Numbered from the stretch's first letter, positions 32,601 through 58,114 are shown. The stretch: DNA of 64,000 bases from Bradysia coprophila (GCF_014529535.1 NW_023503584.1:4200832-4264831), one strand, 5' to 3'. Notes: a model not told the origin generated them from the sequence alone. A program made the numbers and translations.

Positions 32601-34990
32601 TAGTTGACTATCAATTTGATATGTTGACTATCAACTTGATAGTTGACTATCAAATTTGATAGTTGACTATCAACTTGATAGTTGACTATCAAATTGATAG
32701 TTGACTATCAACTTGATAGTTGACTATCAACTTGATAGTTGACTATCAACTTGATAGTTGACTATCAAATTGATAGTTGACTATCAACTTGATAGGACTA
32801 TCAACTGATAGTTGACTATCAACTTGATAGTTGACTATCAACTTTGATAGTTGACTATCAAATTGATAGTTGACTATCAACTTGATAGTTGACTATCAAC
32901 TTGATAGTTGACTATCAACTTGATAGTTGACTATCACTGATACCTTGATAGACTTTGATAGTTGACTATCAACTTGATAGTTGACTATCAACTTGATAGT
33001 TGACTATCAACTTGATAGTTGACTATCAACTTGATAGTTGACTATCAACTTTGATAGTTGACTATCAACTTGATAGTTGACTATCAACTTGATAGTTGAC
33101 TATCAACTTGATAGTTGACTATCAACTTGATAGTTGACTATCAACTTGATAGTTGACTATCAACTTGATAGTTGACTATCAACTTGATAGTTGACTATCA
33201 ACTTGATAGTTGACTATCAACTTGATAGTTGACTATCAAATTGATAGTTGACTATCAACTTGATAGTTGACTATCAATTTGATAGTTGACTATCAACTTG
33301 ATAGTTGACTATCAACTTGATAGTTGACTATCAACTGATAGTTGACTATCAAATTGATAGTTGACTATCAACTTGATAGTTGACTATCAACTTGATAGTT
33401 GACTATCAACTGATAGTTGACTATCAACTTGATAGTTGACTATCAACTTGATAGTTGACTATCAAATTTGATAGTTGACTATCAACTTGATAGTTGACTA
33501 TCAAATTTGATAGTTGACTATCAACTTGATAGTTGACTATCAACTTGATAGTTGACTATCAACTTGATAGTTGACTATCAATTTGATAGTTGACTATCAA
33601 CTTGATAGTGACTATCAAATTGATAGTTGACTATCAACTTGATAGTTGACTATCAACTTGATAGTTGACTATCAACTTGATAGTTGACTATCAACTTGAT
33701 AGTTGACTATCAACTTGATAGTTGACTATCAACTTGATAGTTGACTATCAACTTGATTAGTTACTATCAACTTGATAGTTGACTATCAACTTGATAGTTG
33801 ACTATCAACTTGATAGTTGACTATCAACTTGATAGTTGACTATCAACTTGATAGTTGACTATCAACTTGATAGTTGACTATCAACTTGATAGTTGACTAT
33901 CAACTTGATAGTTGACTTCAACTTGATAGTTGACTATCAACTTGATAGTTGACTATCAACTTGATAGTTGACTATCAACTTGATAGTTGACTATCAACTT
34001 GATAGTTGACTATCAACTGATAGTTGACTATCAACTTGATAGTTGACTATCAAATTTGATAGTTGACTATCAACTTGATTAGTTGACTATCAAATTTGAT
34101 AGTTGACTATCAACTTTGATAGGTTGACTATCAAATTTGATAGTTGACTATCAACTTGATAGTTGACTATCAAATTTGATAGTTGACTATCAACTTGATA
34201 GTTGACTATCAAATTTGATAGTGACTATCAACTTGATAGTTGACTATCAACTTGATAGTTGACTATCAACTTGATAGTTGACTATCAACTTGATAGTTGA
34301 CTATCAACTTGATAGTTGACTATCAACTTGATAGTTGACTATCAACTTGATAGTTGACTATCAAATTTGATAGTTGACTATCAACTTGATAGTTGACTAT
34401 CAACTTGATAGTTGACTATCAACTTGATAGTTGACTATCAATTTGATAGTTGACTATCAAACTTTGATAGTTGACTATCAACTTGATAGTTGACTATCAA
34501 ATTGATAGTTGACTATCAACTTGATAGTTGACTATCAACTTGATAGTTGACTATCAACTTGATAGTTGACTATCAACTTGATAGTTGACTATCAACTTGA
34601 TAGTTGACTATCAACTTGATAGTTGACTATCAACTTGATAGTTGACTATCAAATTTGATAGTTGACTATCAACTTGATAGTTGACTATCAACTTGCATAG
34701 TTTGACTATCAACTATTGATTAGGTTGACTATCAACTTGATAGTTGGACTATCAACTTGATAGTTGACTATCAGACTTGATAGTTGACTATCAACTTGAT
34801 AGTTGACTATCAAATTTGATAGTTGACTATCAACTTGATAGTTGACTATCAACTTGATAGTTGACTATCAACTTGATAGTTGACTATCAACTTGATAGTT
34901 GACTATCAACTTGATAGTTGACTATCAACTTGATAGTTGACTATCAAATTTGATAGTTGACTATCAACTTGATAGTTGACTAACAAATTT
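29606..34990. repeat. 5.4-kb near-palindromic 19-bp minisatellite array
   Basis: Roughly 280 tandem copies of TTGATAGTTGACTATCAAC (19 bp), with 20-bp variants (AAATTTG junction) and 18-bp variants (CACTTG). Each unit has arms GTTGATAG/CTATCAAC around a 4-bp centre TTGA, so any single strand can form repeated hairpins. Orientation can be read from the centre: units near 29615-29735, 29830 and 30020 are reversed (GTCAAC), the rest uniform. Single-base indels are frequent from about 32200 to 34750, which could be real decay or assembly error. The frame at 31716-31916 is only the repeat translated. Confidence 0.97.
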
Positions 34991-35214
34991 AATGCGTCTA
35001 CTACCAAAGAAAGATGTTTTTTTACTCAAGGTCTTACGACAGAAAAATTTCATGAGCACACTATGATTGAAAAGTGTACGAAATTTTATGAAAAACGTTA
35101 AATGTAACCATCATTCTTTGTAGGCAATATAAGATATGTCATTCTCAACAAATTTCTGAATATTTTTTTTAAATTCATTATTCCAACAATCAAACAAAAT
35201 ATGTTACAACTCCC

Positions 35215-35270
35215 ATACGAGTGTGAAGTTTGCGGCCAGAGCGAAGCGAGGGCCGTAATTCTCACGAGTC
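35215..35270. repeat. Mirror-symmetric motif block, copy C
   Basis: GAGTGTGAAGTTTGCGGCC followed by AGAGCGAAGCGAGGGCCGTA, ending CTCACGAGT. Same family as the blocks at 13736 and 14531. Confidence 0.85.
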
Positions 35271-35832
35271 GTAATAATTTTAAGGGATATTATATTCGAC
35301 CAATAGAAAAATTCAATTTTACCGATAAAAAATAATAAAATACCGATAGAAATGTGGTACATGTCGCTGGCACCTCTTCAGTAAATCAGTAAAAAGTAAA
35401 AAAAAAATTGTCTTTGCTTCACTCTTTGTCGATTTCCTAGCGAATTCATCCTTTTACAAAATGTAACGAGAAGGCGTTTTGTTCGTTCCTAGGGAAATTC
35501 ATCCTTCTACGAAATGTAACTTAAAGACGTTTTGTCAATCCCTCACTTTTGTCGTTTTCTGAATCGACAAAAGTGAAGAAACGAAAAAAAAAAAAATAAT
35601 TAATTTATCGGTCGTTTATTACCATCCACATTTTATTCACGAGTGACGGTTTTGTAAAATACCGGGGGACTTCCTTTTTGTACAAAAATGTAAGAGAAGA
35701 ACATCTATCGGTTTTTTTTAAATTTTTTACCAAAGTGAAAGAGTTGTCTCATCGTTCCACATTTGTAAAACTTCGCATCTACTCTGATTAAATTCGACAA
35801 AATGGCAATCAAACAGAATAATAGATAGCTCA

Positions 35833-35885
35833 TACGAGTGGGAAGTTTGCGGCCAGAGCGAAGCGAGGGCCGTAAATCAAACGAG
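35833..35885. repeat. Mirror-symmetric motif block, copy D
   Basis: GAGTGGGAAGTTTGCGGCC followed by AGAGCGAAGCGAGGGCCGTA, ending AAACGAGT. Fourth copy; it lies about 620 bp after copy C, a spacing similar to that of copies A and B (about 790 bp). Confidence 0.85.
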
Positions 35886-36219
35886 TCGCATTTTATTTAC
35901 GTTTTGTGTGGTTGATTGAAAATCTTTCTGCAAATTTATAAGAAAAATCAGAACTCAAAGATCATTCGGTCTTCGAAGGTTTATTTGAAGAACTTTTTCT
36001 GTCAAATTTCGTTGTCATGTTTAGAGTAATCGATATATTAAATGTAGGCATCTGTATCACTCTGATGCTTTGGAAGTTCAACAATGAAATTGGTCAAAAA
36101 TATATTGAAAAAATTGTCAGTCAAGGGACCTGACCCGCCCAAAAGGTGGGACCTAGTTTGTAAGGTAATGTGTTCCCCGGAAAACGAGTCGATTCGAAAT
36201 TTTTAGTAAGTATTTCAAA

Positions 36220-37077
36220 CATACGACGAGAGATTGGGCAGTACTACATAATACCATACACACACCCCCATACATATCAATCTCAATATATTCATGAATG
36301 GAAATTCCATTATGGAATTCAATTTTAACAATCTCTCAATAAAGCAACAGGTAAGTATACTGTTTACAATTTATTGTGTTTATTATCAACTAACGGGGAT
36401 ACAACTGATACCGTGAAATGCAAATTACTGAATTTTCTGTCTGAGTCACTTTAGTAACTCATATCTTAAAAAATCTGGTCTACCATAATCGTTTGAATGA
36501 CTCGTATTGATTCGTTCGGTCTGTTATTATCTGATTCTCTGCGTATGTGTGTAGTATACATTTTTGTTGATAAAAAAGTTGACGATTTCTACATAACGAC
36601 ATTCAAAAAAAGAGCAAAACTTTTTGTGATTTATTCTTTGTTATTGTTGTGACTGTAATATCCAGCTCTGTTTGATAAATCGTTCTCATAAAGAGAGTGG
36701 CTCATTCAACATTTTTTTTTTTTTAAACAAATTGTTATACGCGATCTCTTAATTTTATTGAATGGTCATTTGAGTAAAGCCGGCGACTGGAGTGGATTGG
36801 TTTTCGGTTGTATTATTAGTTAATTGATTATTTCGCAATGTTATGTTTGTTATTATGTGTTATTATAATTTGAAGATTGTTTTTATGTACTGCAGAGATC
36901 GCTGTGTGTATTGGCAGTGTTAAATATTATGATAATAAGTGCGGTTGGCTTGAATATTTGTAATCATTTTACTGTTAAATTGAGAATACAGTCTACTGAA
37001 CCATAACATAATTTGAATTGTTGTATTTAACCAAACCAATAAACATAAGTGCAATCAGCCTTCTTTACTCTTCCACT
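36220..37077 (+). promoter_or_regulatory. Upstream region of MRP copy 1, duplicated at copy 2
   Basis: Blocks here recur upstream of MRP copy 2: CACTACATAATA-like DNA followed by ACACAC (36240 / 50090), AATCTCTCAATAAA (36332 / 50150), GATCTCTTAATTTT (36744 / 51087), and the strongest, AAAGCCGGC with CTGGAGTGGAT (36777-36800 / 51117-51140), then TTTCGCAATGTTAT (36830 / 51168). Conservation against a diverged background suggests promoter, enhancer or 5' UTR function; that is inference. No TATA box was assigned. Confidence 0.5.
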
Positions 37078-43654
<6,577 letters not shown>

Positions 43655-44416
43655 AAGAATCGGCTCTCTTTAAAATTTTAAAATTAAATTTATTTCCACT
43701 ACGACTGGACATTTTTAATCAAAATTGAATCAATACAAGATCATACACGCTGATACATCGTTCATCATACTGTCTTATCAACAGAATTTAATAATAGAAC
43801 TTCTTGACCCTGAATTTAGCACAACAAATTTTTCTCAAGAAAATTCTTCTGGTCGATTTTCTTGATGTATCAATATTTTTCATTACGGTATTTTGTTATT
43901 ATAAGTTCAAGTTCATACCTCAATTACATTTCATTTTTTGCCGTAAGTTGATATCTACTAGACATATCAAGATTCTTCCTATCTTGATATAACCAACATT
44001 TTTGTTACTGGCATCTCAATCAAAATATAATTAGTAGATTACGTCTCTATGGGAGAAATGATGGAGAATTCCATCCCATAAATACGGTAGCTATTTTACT
44101 CGACAAAGTAATGTAAGTTTTGACACCATGAAATAATAACCTATTTACCTTCCTATGGGAGGTGCGTTGATGATTTTTATTGATTTCTTGGTTTATCTTC
44201 GATTATATTCCTTATCTTCAGTCATCATTGACATGAGCGTTAAGAGTCATATCGCCAAGACTTCAGGCGATTGGGGAACAAGCGGTCTCCGATTTTAATG
44301 AGTGATAGCTCGTTTGATTCTATTCTAAAACTATTCTTCCTTTTAAATCACTTACATTATCCACTCTTTGCCTTGTTATCATATACAATTAAATTGCCGG
44401 AGGCAATATAGACAGC

Positions 44417-45452
44417 CCCGTACGAAGTCAAATTTCATAAATTCCTATTTAAACAGCTAAATACCGCTATATTTACCTATATTTCACTGTAAATAAACAT
44501 TTCACAGAGGAATATGCTATTATATAGCTCTATATGCCTGTATATAGCTCAATATAGCTGTATATATAGATGTCCATATATGGAATCCCTGAAACCCCTC
44601 ACACTTAACACATTATTTCCATGTTAACAGAAACTCTCTAAGCATCATTTTTCCCACTTTATATCACTTTTAATAAAATCCAATATGGCCGCCGGCAGCC
44701 ATTTTGTTAGGAAACCGAAAATAGTACCGACGCTTTACATTCGTTAATACCTTTCAAACAAAAAAAAATCATGAAATTCGGTCAAAATTTACTCGAGATA
44801 TTGACAAAATACTCCACGTTCACTGTACGGCCGAGTAGCCAGATAAGAGCTCACTCCAAGAGACCTAGCTCACGCTCCGGAGAACATAATTTCATAAACT
44901 TTTTTTTCCCTGATTGGTACGGTCAATACCTATCTAATAAAGCTAAAACGAACGAAATATGTTCAAATTTGGCCGACCTACAAGCAAAAACTGCTTGCCG
45001 CCCTGTGCCTGTTTCACACCAAGGGGTCTAACTCACAAGTCGGTCATCCGATTTCCATCAACTTTTTTTTTGTCGATCGGTATTGTAAATATCTTTCATT
45101 CGATGTATCATTTACGAGTATAGCGTTTAAATGTCCGGAGATATCTTCGAAAAACCGTAAAGCACTTATTGGGCCCCAGCTCAGGAGGGGTCGATCCAAA
45201 ATCACTCATCTTCGAACTTAGCCTGTCTTTTGACATTACCAAACGGGGAAAAAAGAATTTTCAAAATCGGATGCGTTTTACTCAAGTTATCGTGCAGACA
45301 GACAGACGGACGGACGGACAGACGGACATTTTTTTTCTTGCTGATTTGGCATCTCTGGACAACCACAATAGGTTTCCCCTTACTCAGGGAGTCCAATTCG
45401 ACGTGTTACAAACGTATGCGTAAACCTATAAGACCCCAGTACTTCGTACGGG
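44417..45452. mobile_element. About 1-kb repeat with short inverted ends and a CAGACGGA microsatellite
   Basis: Begins CCCGTACGAAGT and ends with its complement ACTTCGTACGGG. Internally there is a TATAGCTCTATATG-rich part, a mid-section with CCAATATGGCCGCCGGCAGC, and a CAGACAGACGGACGG microsatellite (45293-45326). Target duplication unclear; no valid ORF. Confidence 0.6.
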
Positions 45453-45455
45453 TCT

Positions 45456-45920
45456 AAAAATATCGATAATCGATAATTATCAAGATATCGATAATTCGAT
45501 ATATCGATATTTCGGTCCGAAAATTCGATATTTATCGATATATTCCGATATATCGGTATATTATCATAATTTTCAGATAATTATCAAAATATCGATATTT
45601 TGATATTTACAGTTTGTTCATTTCATTTTTACACAGTTTCTAAAGATTGTCGATATGTCAGAGTTTTTAATGTACCCAGTCAATTAAGTTCTTCCCAAAT
45701 TGCGCAATATTTGAATTCGCGATAGAAATTTTAAATTTTGCGCCAAAAATTCATAATTTGGGAAGAACTTAATTGACTGGGTAAATTTAAAACACTGACA
45801 TATCTAAAACTGTGTAAAAATGAAATGAACAAACTGTATCGATATTTATTAAATTATCGATAACGATATGATTAATCGGTTATCGATAATTTCTTTCGAT
45901 TGATATTATCTATAATTTTG
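45456..45920. repeat. TATCGAT-rich repeat, split by a MITE
   Basis: Overlapping TATCGATA/ATCGATAT palindromes run from 45456 to 45609 and resume at 45837-45905, ending CTCCCATCCCTAG, an end seen in some hAT elements. The 227-bp MITE sits at the split. Confidence 0.65.
45610..45836. mobile_element. 227-bp MITE, TA target, copy B
   Basis: Same length and almost the same sequence as 11307-11533, flanked by TA at 45608-45609 and 45837-45838. It has few differences (for example GATATGTCAG versus GATGTGTCAG), implying recent movement. Confidence 0.92.
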
Positions 45921-48153
45921 AACGTCTCCCATCCCTAGTGAGGCCAGCTACAACACTCCATACTCAGTTCCGCGGAACAACGAAGCTGCAGAGAATCCAG
46001 ACTCTCCGAACATTCTATATTTTTAGTCATAACTCTCGTGGATGTACTCGCACCAAGCAGTGCGTATACTCTACCTGTAGGTCTTTCCAAGGCCGACATT
46101 CGTACAACATTACACCAATTTAAAATAATTTTTTCTTGAGTTATTGCCGAAAAACTGTTTTCGGTACCCTCTGACATGTCTTTACTTTTGAGCTCTTTTC
46201 CCAGAAAACATTTTTTTTTTAGAAAAAGTGAAAGATACGTGCTTCCTAGAATTGAAAGAAAATTAAAATCGGAGACCGCTTGTTCCCAAAGTTAAAAAAA
46301 TCGCCTGAAGATTTGGCGATATGACTCTTAAGAGGCCTCGATGCTTAGCTAAAATTGTAGACTACATTTTCGTGTTTCTTACTTCATTTTTAATGATATT
46401 TATCAAAAAATATCATCAAAAATAAAATACGAGTAACACAAATGTTGGCTACTATTTTAGCAAAGCACCGAGCTTCTTAAAGTTCATTTACCGCAAGCTT
46501 ATTGAGTAAAATGGCTTACTTTATATTTTGCCAAGTGTGAGTGTTGCAGCCCTATGGCAAGAGGTACAACCCTCAGACTTTGTAAAAAAGAAAGTTGTAA
46601 ACAAGGACGTAATCTACTATTTCCGCATATGCTCAATATATGTCACCTATTTATTATTCGAAACTTTATTTATAAACATAATGAAGATCTGTTATGGCAG
46701 ACTATATACCAAATGCAAAATTTTCATATTTGTGTTTCGTGAGGGTTTGTGATTCACAAATATGAATGAACTACCATCAATCATATTTTTTTTTACTTTT
46801 AGCAAATTGATCAATTTATTTGTCAGCGATTGTACAATCAATCATAAAATTTTTTATTAATATTTTGAAAGAGTTAACATTATCTTCACAAAACTAGCGA
46901 AAACTGCATATGTTAAATGTCTTTGATGTTAAAAATGTTGTACTGATCATCTTCAAGTTACGGTACTTGCAAACCAAACCTCACTTTAGTTTTGTTCATT
47001 CGTTCACTTGTAGATTTTTTAAGGTGGATAGAATTTTTTAACGTGGATTTTTTTTTTTTTTAAATAATTAGAAGGAAAAATACCATAGCATTTTTGCTAA
47101 AAATGTTGTCGATTTCATTGACCGCATACTGGACTATACATTCGAGGACAATTTTTTTACGACGATCGGATTTCGAACTTGGCCCAAAAAATCGACATCC
47201 GACAGTTGGGCTCCGCAATTTTTGTGAATTTCTCGGTTTATTTGGGGTGAAAATTGTTTCCGATGGATGTGAGTACGATTTAAAGTTAGCTGGAACTGTC
47301 CCGTGTGTGAATAATGTGAAGTGTGAGCGTGAGTGCTGCGTGAATAGCCGGTTGAGTCGGTGTTTGGCGCCGTGACAATGCGATGCAAAATGAGTGAACT
47401 GCACAATGCTAAACGCTGAGATTGCTACGGTATGGTATACGTTCGCCCATGGCATCGAAGCGAGATGCTGACGGATGTTTCGTGGAAGGAGGAATGATCT
47501 TTCTAACATGTATATTGTATGAAAATTGACCCCTCGACCCTACGTAAGAATCATCTCGAGCAAAGGCTCCGGCGAGCGGTTCATCTCCCTGCTGCCAATC
47601 TTCGGGTCTACGAACGTTGTTATTACCGTGCCCGTAGGCCCGTCGTTGGCTAGAACAGTCGGCTTTATAAACGGACTCAGGTAACTGGACGAATACAGGT
47701 AATTTATTGAATGCAGTGGGATGACAAAGCAGGTAACAGGTAAATTTTCCTTGCGGCATTATATTGTGTCGGACTGTATTGCAAGCCTATGAATGATATA
47801 TGCAAAAGTAGCTAGTCCAGTCACTTAGTCCGGCGACGGTGATTGTTGTTAGTCTTAAGTTTAACACATTTCGGATGGCGGTCCGGCGCTGTTCAATACA
47901 TCGATACGATATACACACAGAGTAACAAAGTATTGAACAAGGAGGGCAAAAAGGGGGATCCAAGTAGGTCATTCCACTGTGAGTGATTCAACGTTCAAGC
48001 TCTTCCGGAAAGACCACAGGGTCCTATTCGAAATGTGCAAGGTCAAGGTCAAGGTGGATGGCATTTCAAACGTTCTTAAAGATGACCTATTAAACTTTTT
48101 ATAACCTGTTACAATTTCCATACATACGATTACTCTTTCAAATATTTACAATA

Positions 48154-48474
48154 GACCGTGTGCGATTTTGAGAAAAAAGTTTCATATTTCAATAAAAAGT
48201 AGATTTACTATGAAAACAATTGAAAAAAATATTTATTTTTTTAAAGAAATTATTGAAAAATATTGTTGCCATCCCGATGCCATCCCACTTATTAGAATCC
48301 AATTAGAATGAATTAGAATGGCTTGGATATCCTTTTAGTTGCATTCAAATTACAGCTTTTAAAGTGAGATATAAAATCAATCAGACATTTTTCAGATATT
48401 CTGTTTAAACTTTTGTTCTACAGAATAATAATCTACATTCAATTGAAAATAAATTTTTTATACTGCACACGGTC
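48154..48474. mobile_element. 321-bp MITE flanked by TA
   Basis: Ends GACCGTGTGC and GCACACGGTC with TA at 48152-48153 and 48475-48476; AT-rich non-coding interior. Confidence 0.7.
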
Positions 48475-49578
48475 TATTTAACTCAAAGATGACTTCATAT
48501 TTCGTCCATCTTCACAGTACCCTGAATGGTACAGTTCTATTATACTGACAACATTGTTCTTTTGTATAGCCACTTTGGTATAGAAATTGAATGTACCTTG
48601 CTGTTGAACTTCAACACTAATTTTTTCGGGGGGATGGAAGATATCCTTTGCATCTATGGACCATGAAGATTAGAAGTCGATTTTGCCATTTCAAAATTCA
48701 GCACCTAATCCCTGTTGCAGCTTGTCGGACGAGTTGTTTTTCTGCTTTTTTAGATTTCATTTCAGTCGATTTGAATATTCCACTACAGTTTTGACGATTT
48801 TTCAGGGTCCTGTGAACTTTGAACTGTATCACTGCTGCAAAAAACCGCCGATCATGATTAAAGTTCACAGAGCACCCCAAAAAATCGTTGAAACTTACGA
48901 GGCACAAAAGTAGTGGAAATAAGAAACTAATAATGCAGAAAAAGTCGTCTCGGCAAGCCGCAATACGGGCTAGTACTAGTGTTAATTTTCAAAATGGGGA
49001 AGTCGACCCACCCTAATTGAAGATCCAACTCTATCTTCTGCAACAAAACTACAATTTTGACTTACAATTAGTTACCAAAACCATCATATCATACTATCGG
49101 TCCGATATTATCGGACCAGAAGTGTAATGTTATTGATGTGAAGATTGACCAGCTAAGAAAATAAAAACTTATATTACGTACCGAGCTGCTTTTAATGCTA
49201 TTACATGCAAATCACCCCCACGGGAAGTATCCATTACATGAACGATTTTTAATTTGGTGTTCATGTAAACTTCCCATTCTGACGAAGACAATCCCATATG
49301 TATCGAGAATGTTCATAATCAAAAAGTGGTACCCGTAACGAAAATCTTGATATAATGTGAAGATAGCGGTCGCCATAAGAGAAATGTTGATATATCAAGA
49401 TAAAGACGAACGACGGTACCAAAAATCCCGATACATCAACTTGCAGAAAACTATATGCTTTTTTATAGGCGAAAATGGAAGTTGATTTTTTGTGAGATAT
49501 CAAAATTGAGAAAAATCTTAATATTATTTTCTGTCACACTGGTTTGTGGTTTACGTCATCAGTATGGAAAGACGCTTA

Positions 49579-49874
49579 CACTCATAAAAAAATCCAGCTT
49601 TTTACGTCGGATATGTATGAAATGGACTTCAGACAGTGCACACTTCGGGCATGTATGCTACTAACGTGCAGTATGTATATAATCGTCTTGCTGTATGTAT
49701 AATCATATGTTTTGCTTGTAAGCATTTGTGTGACTCGTATGATTAGTGATTACACATCCCGCGAGATTATTATACATACCGCATGTGTGTGTAACATACA
49801 TGCTCAAAGTAAGCACTGTCTGAAATCCATTTCATACATACCCGACGTATATAGCTAAAAAAAAATTATCAGTG
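49579..49874. mobile_element. 296-bp MITE flanked by TA
   Basis: Ends CACTCATAAAAAAAT and the complement of CACTGATAATTTTTT, with subterminal pairing of ATGTATGAAATGGA and TTCAGACAGTGC over about 80 bp. TA lies on both sides (49577-49578 and 49875-49876). Confidence 0.8.
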
Positions 49875-51440
49875 TATCACTCATGCTTATTAAAATTCCT
49901 AAAAAGCATCGTAAAAGAAAATCCACTGACATTCAAAAAAAAATCCTTTCTCACTCAAATTTACGACTATCCTCATATCGGAGAAAGGATTTTAACGCAA
50001 GGCCAGATAGACATTAACAAAAAAGAAATTACAATGTAATCAGAAATGATCTTTATGCGAAAAGCATACAATGCACGTGTTTCGTCACTACATAATAACA
50101 CACAAACATCAACCGAAGTAAATTTATGAATGGAAGTCAAGTTTAATATCATCTCTCAATGAAACATTATCAGCAGGTGGATGGCTTTCATGGCAAGTGA
50201 TTTATGATAAAAATGCAGACACTTAAAACACGAAATTTTATTATATTTTTTAAATATTTGAGTCATTTTAATGGACTAACAAAATTCTGACTGGGAAGGA
50301 CAGTGTTCACCTTAACATATTTATTTCAAAACTGTGTAAATTCGTGAAACGAAATTTATTCATCACTTCACATTACTGTTCATTTTGGCTGTCATTTTAC
50401 TCGTAAAGGTTTTTAATATAACCACGGACTATTTTTGTGAAAACCATATTCCGCATTTTCCTAAATTTTCCTAAATTTTTCCTAATTTTCCCAAAAACAT
50501 TTTTTTAGGAAAATTAAGGAAAATTTGGGAAAATCTTGTAAATTTCAAGAATAGGGAAATCTTTTCCCAAAAATACATAATTACACTGTAATTAAACTGG
50601 ATAGAGTAGGTCCCCTGCAAAGTGACTGGGTTCATGTCCTAGCTGTGTACCAATTTTCTATTACACATCCACTAGCCCACTAGAGATCACCAAACTCACA
50701 ACGTGAAAATTGTTGAAAACTGTCGCTTGTAAAAATCGTACGTACTTAATGGGTCCATTTTTTCGCTCGGGACTATAATTACTAATTACCAAATTACCAT
50801 AATGTTGACCGCCAATAATTGTTTGAAATAAAGCTTACAACCGTTCTGTGATTGAAGTTAATTTATCGCTTTGTCAATGAATTTTCTAAAAATATAGACA
50901 AATTTCGAAGTAACGAAATTGAGAAATAAGGAATAAAAAACTTTTATTGAGCCACACGTTGTTATTGTTGCAACTAAATATTTGTATATAAAAAAAAAGA
51001 TTCATCTCTCATTGAAACCGTTTCTTTTCTTTCTAAGAGAATCGATTTGCGCACTCCCAAAATTATGTATAAACAAAAACCTACTCGATCTCTTAATTTT
51101 GAATAGTTATTTGAGCAAAGCCGGCAGCTGGAGTGGATGGATTTTCAGTTTTTCATTAATCTAATTAGTTTCGCAATGTTATATGTTGGACTGTGCGTTC
51201 AGTTCATTTATTAGTTTATTACTGAAGGGAGGATATGGTGATAAGCTAAAATATCGTTCTAATGTGCGAATGTGATGTCAGTTTTATGTTGAATCGCTGC
51301 GTACAGTAGCAGTGTTAAATATGAGAAAAAGTGTGTCAGCCAAGTCGATTTTAAATTTTTTTTAATTATTACAGTTGAGCTTAACAGTTCCACTTTACCT
51401 TACAAAATAAAGTGTTCTTGTGGTTCCAATCTAAAGTGAA

Positions 51441-58114
<6,674 letters not shown>

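Larger units (their letters stand above)
29156..36160. mobile_element. Helentron/DINE-like element 2 carrying a giant minisatellite
   Basis: Shares both ends with the element at 12600-14916: CCCTTGACTGAAAGTCAGGG at the left (29159 on) and CAGTCAAGGGACCTGACCC plus a hairpin and CCTAGTTTGT at the right (36118-36160). One of the roughly 145-bp units (GCACGATAACTTGAG) lies at about 29291. Two mirror-motif blocks lie at 35215 and 35833. Between them is the 5.4-kb satellite array. At 7.0 kb it is three times longer than element 1, and nearly all the extra length is the array. Class assignment is inference from structure. Confidence 0.65.
44244..46327. mobile_element. 2.1-kb inverted-repeat element flanked by TTAA
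   Basis: Ends share GAGTCATATCGCC, then CTTCAGGCGAT and GGGAACAAGCGGTCTCCGAT, over about 60 bp in opposite orientation, and both abut TTAA (44240-44243 and 46328-46331). TTAA fits piggyBac-type insertion, though TA-type insertion inside TTAA cannot be excluded. The interior has been invaded by an element at 44417-45452, a TATCGAT-rich patch and the 227-bp MITE. Confidence 0.75.
43655..51440. other. Spacer between the MRP copies, nested transposons
   Basis: About 7.8 kb without a firm gene. It contains the TTAA-flanked element 44244-46327 with others nested inside, a MITE at 48154-48474, a MITE at 49579-49874, a TTTTCC-rich inverted-repeat patch at about 50450-50590, a more GC-rich candidate coding patch at about 47400-47760, short unexplained frames at 48478-48913, and from about 50080 the duplicated MRP upstream region. 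Confidence 0.6.

Noticed and set aside
29606..34990. CRISPR-like array
   Set aside because: Units are contiguous with no unique spacers, in a eukaryotic context without cas genes. It is a minisatellite.
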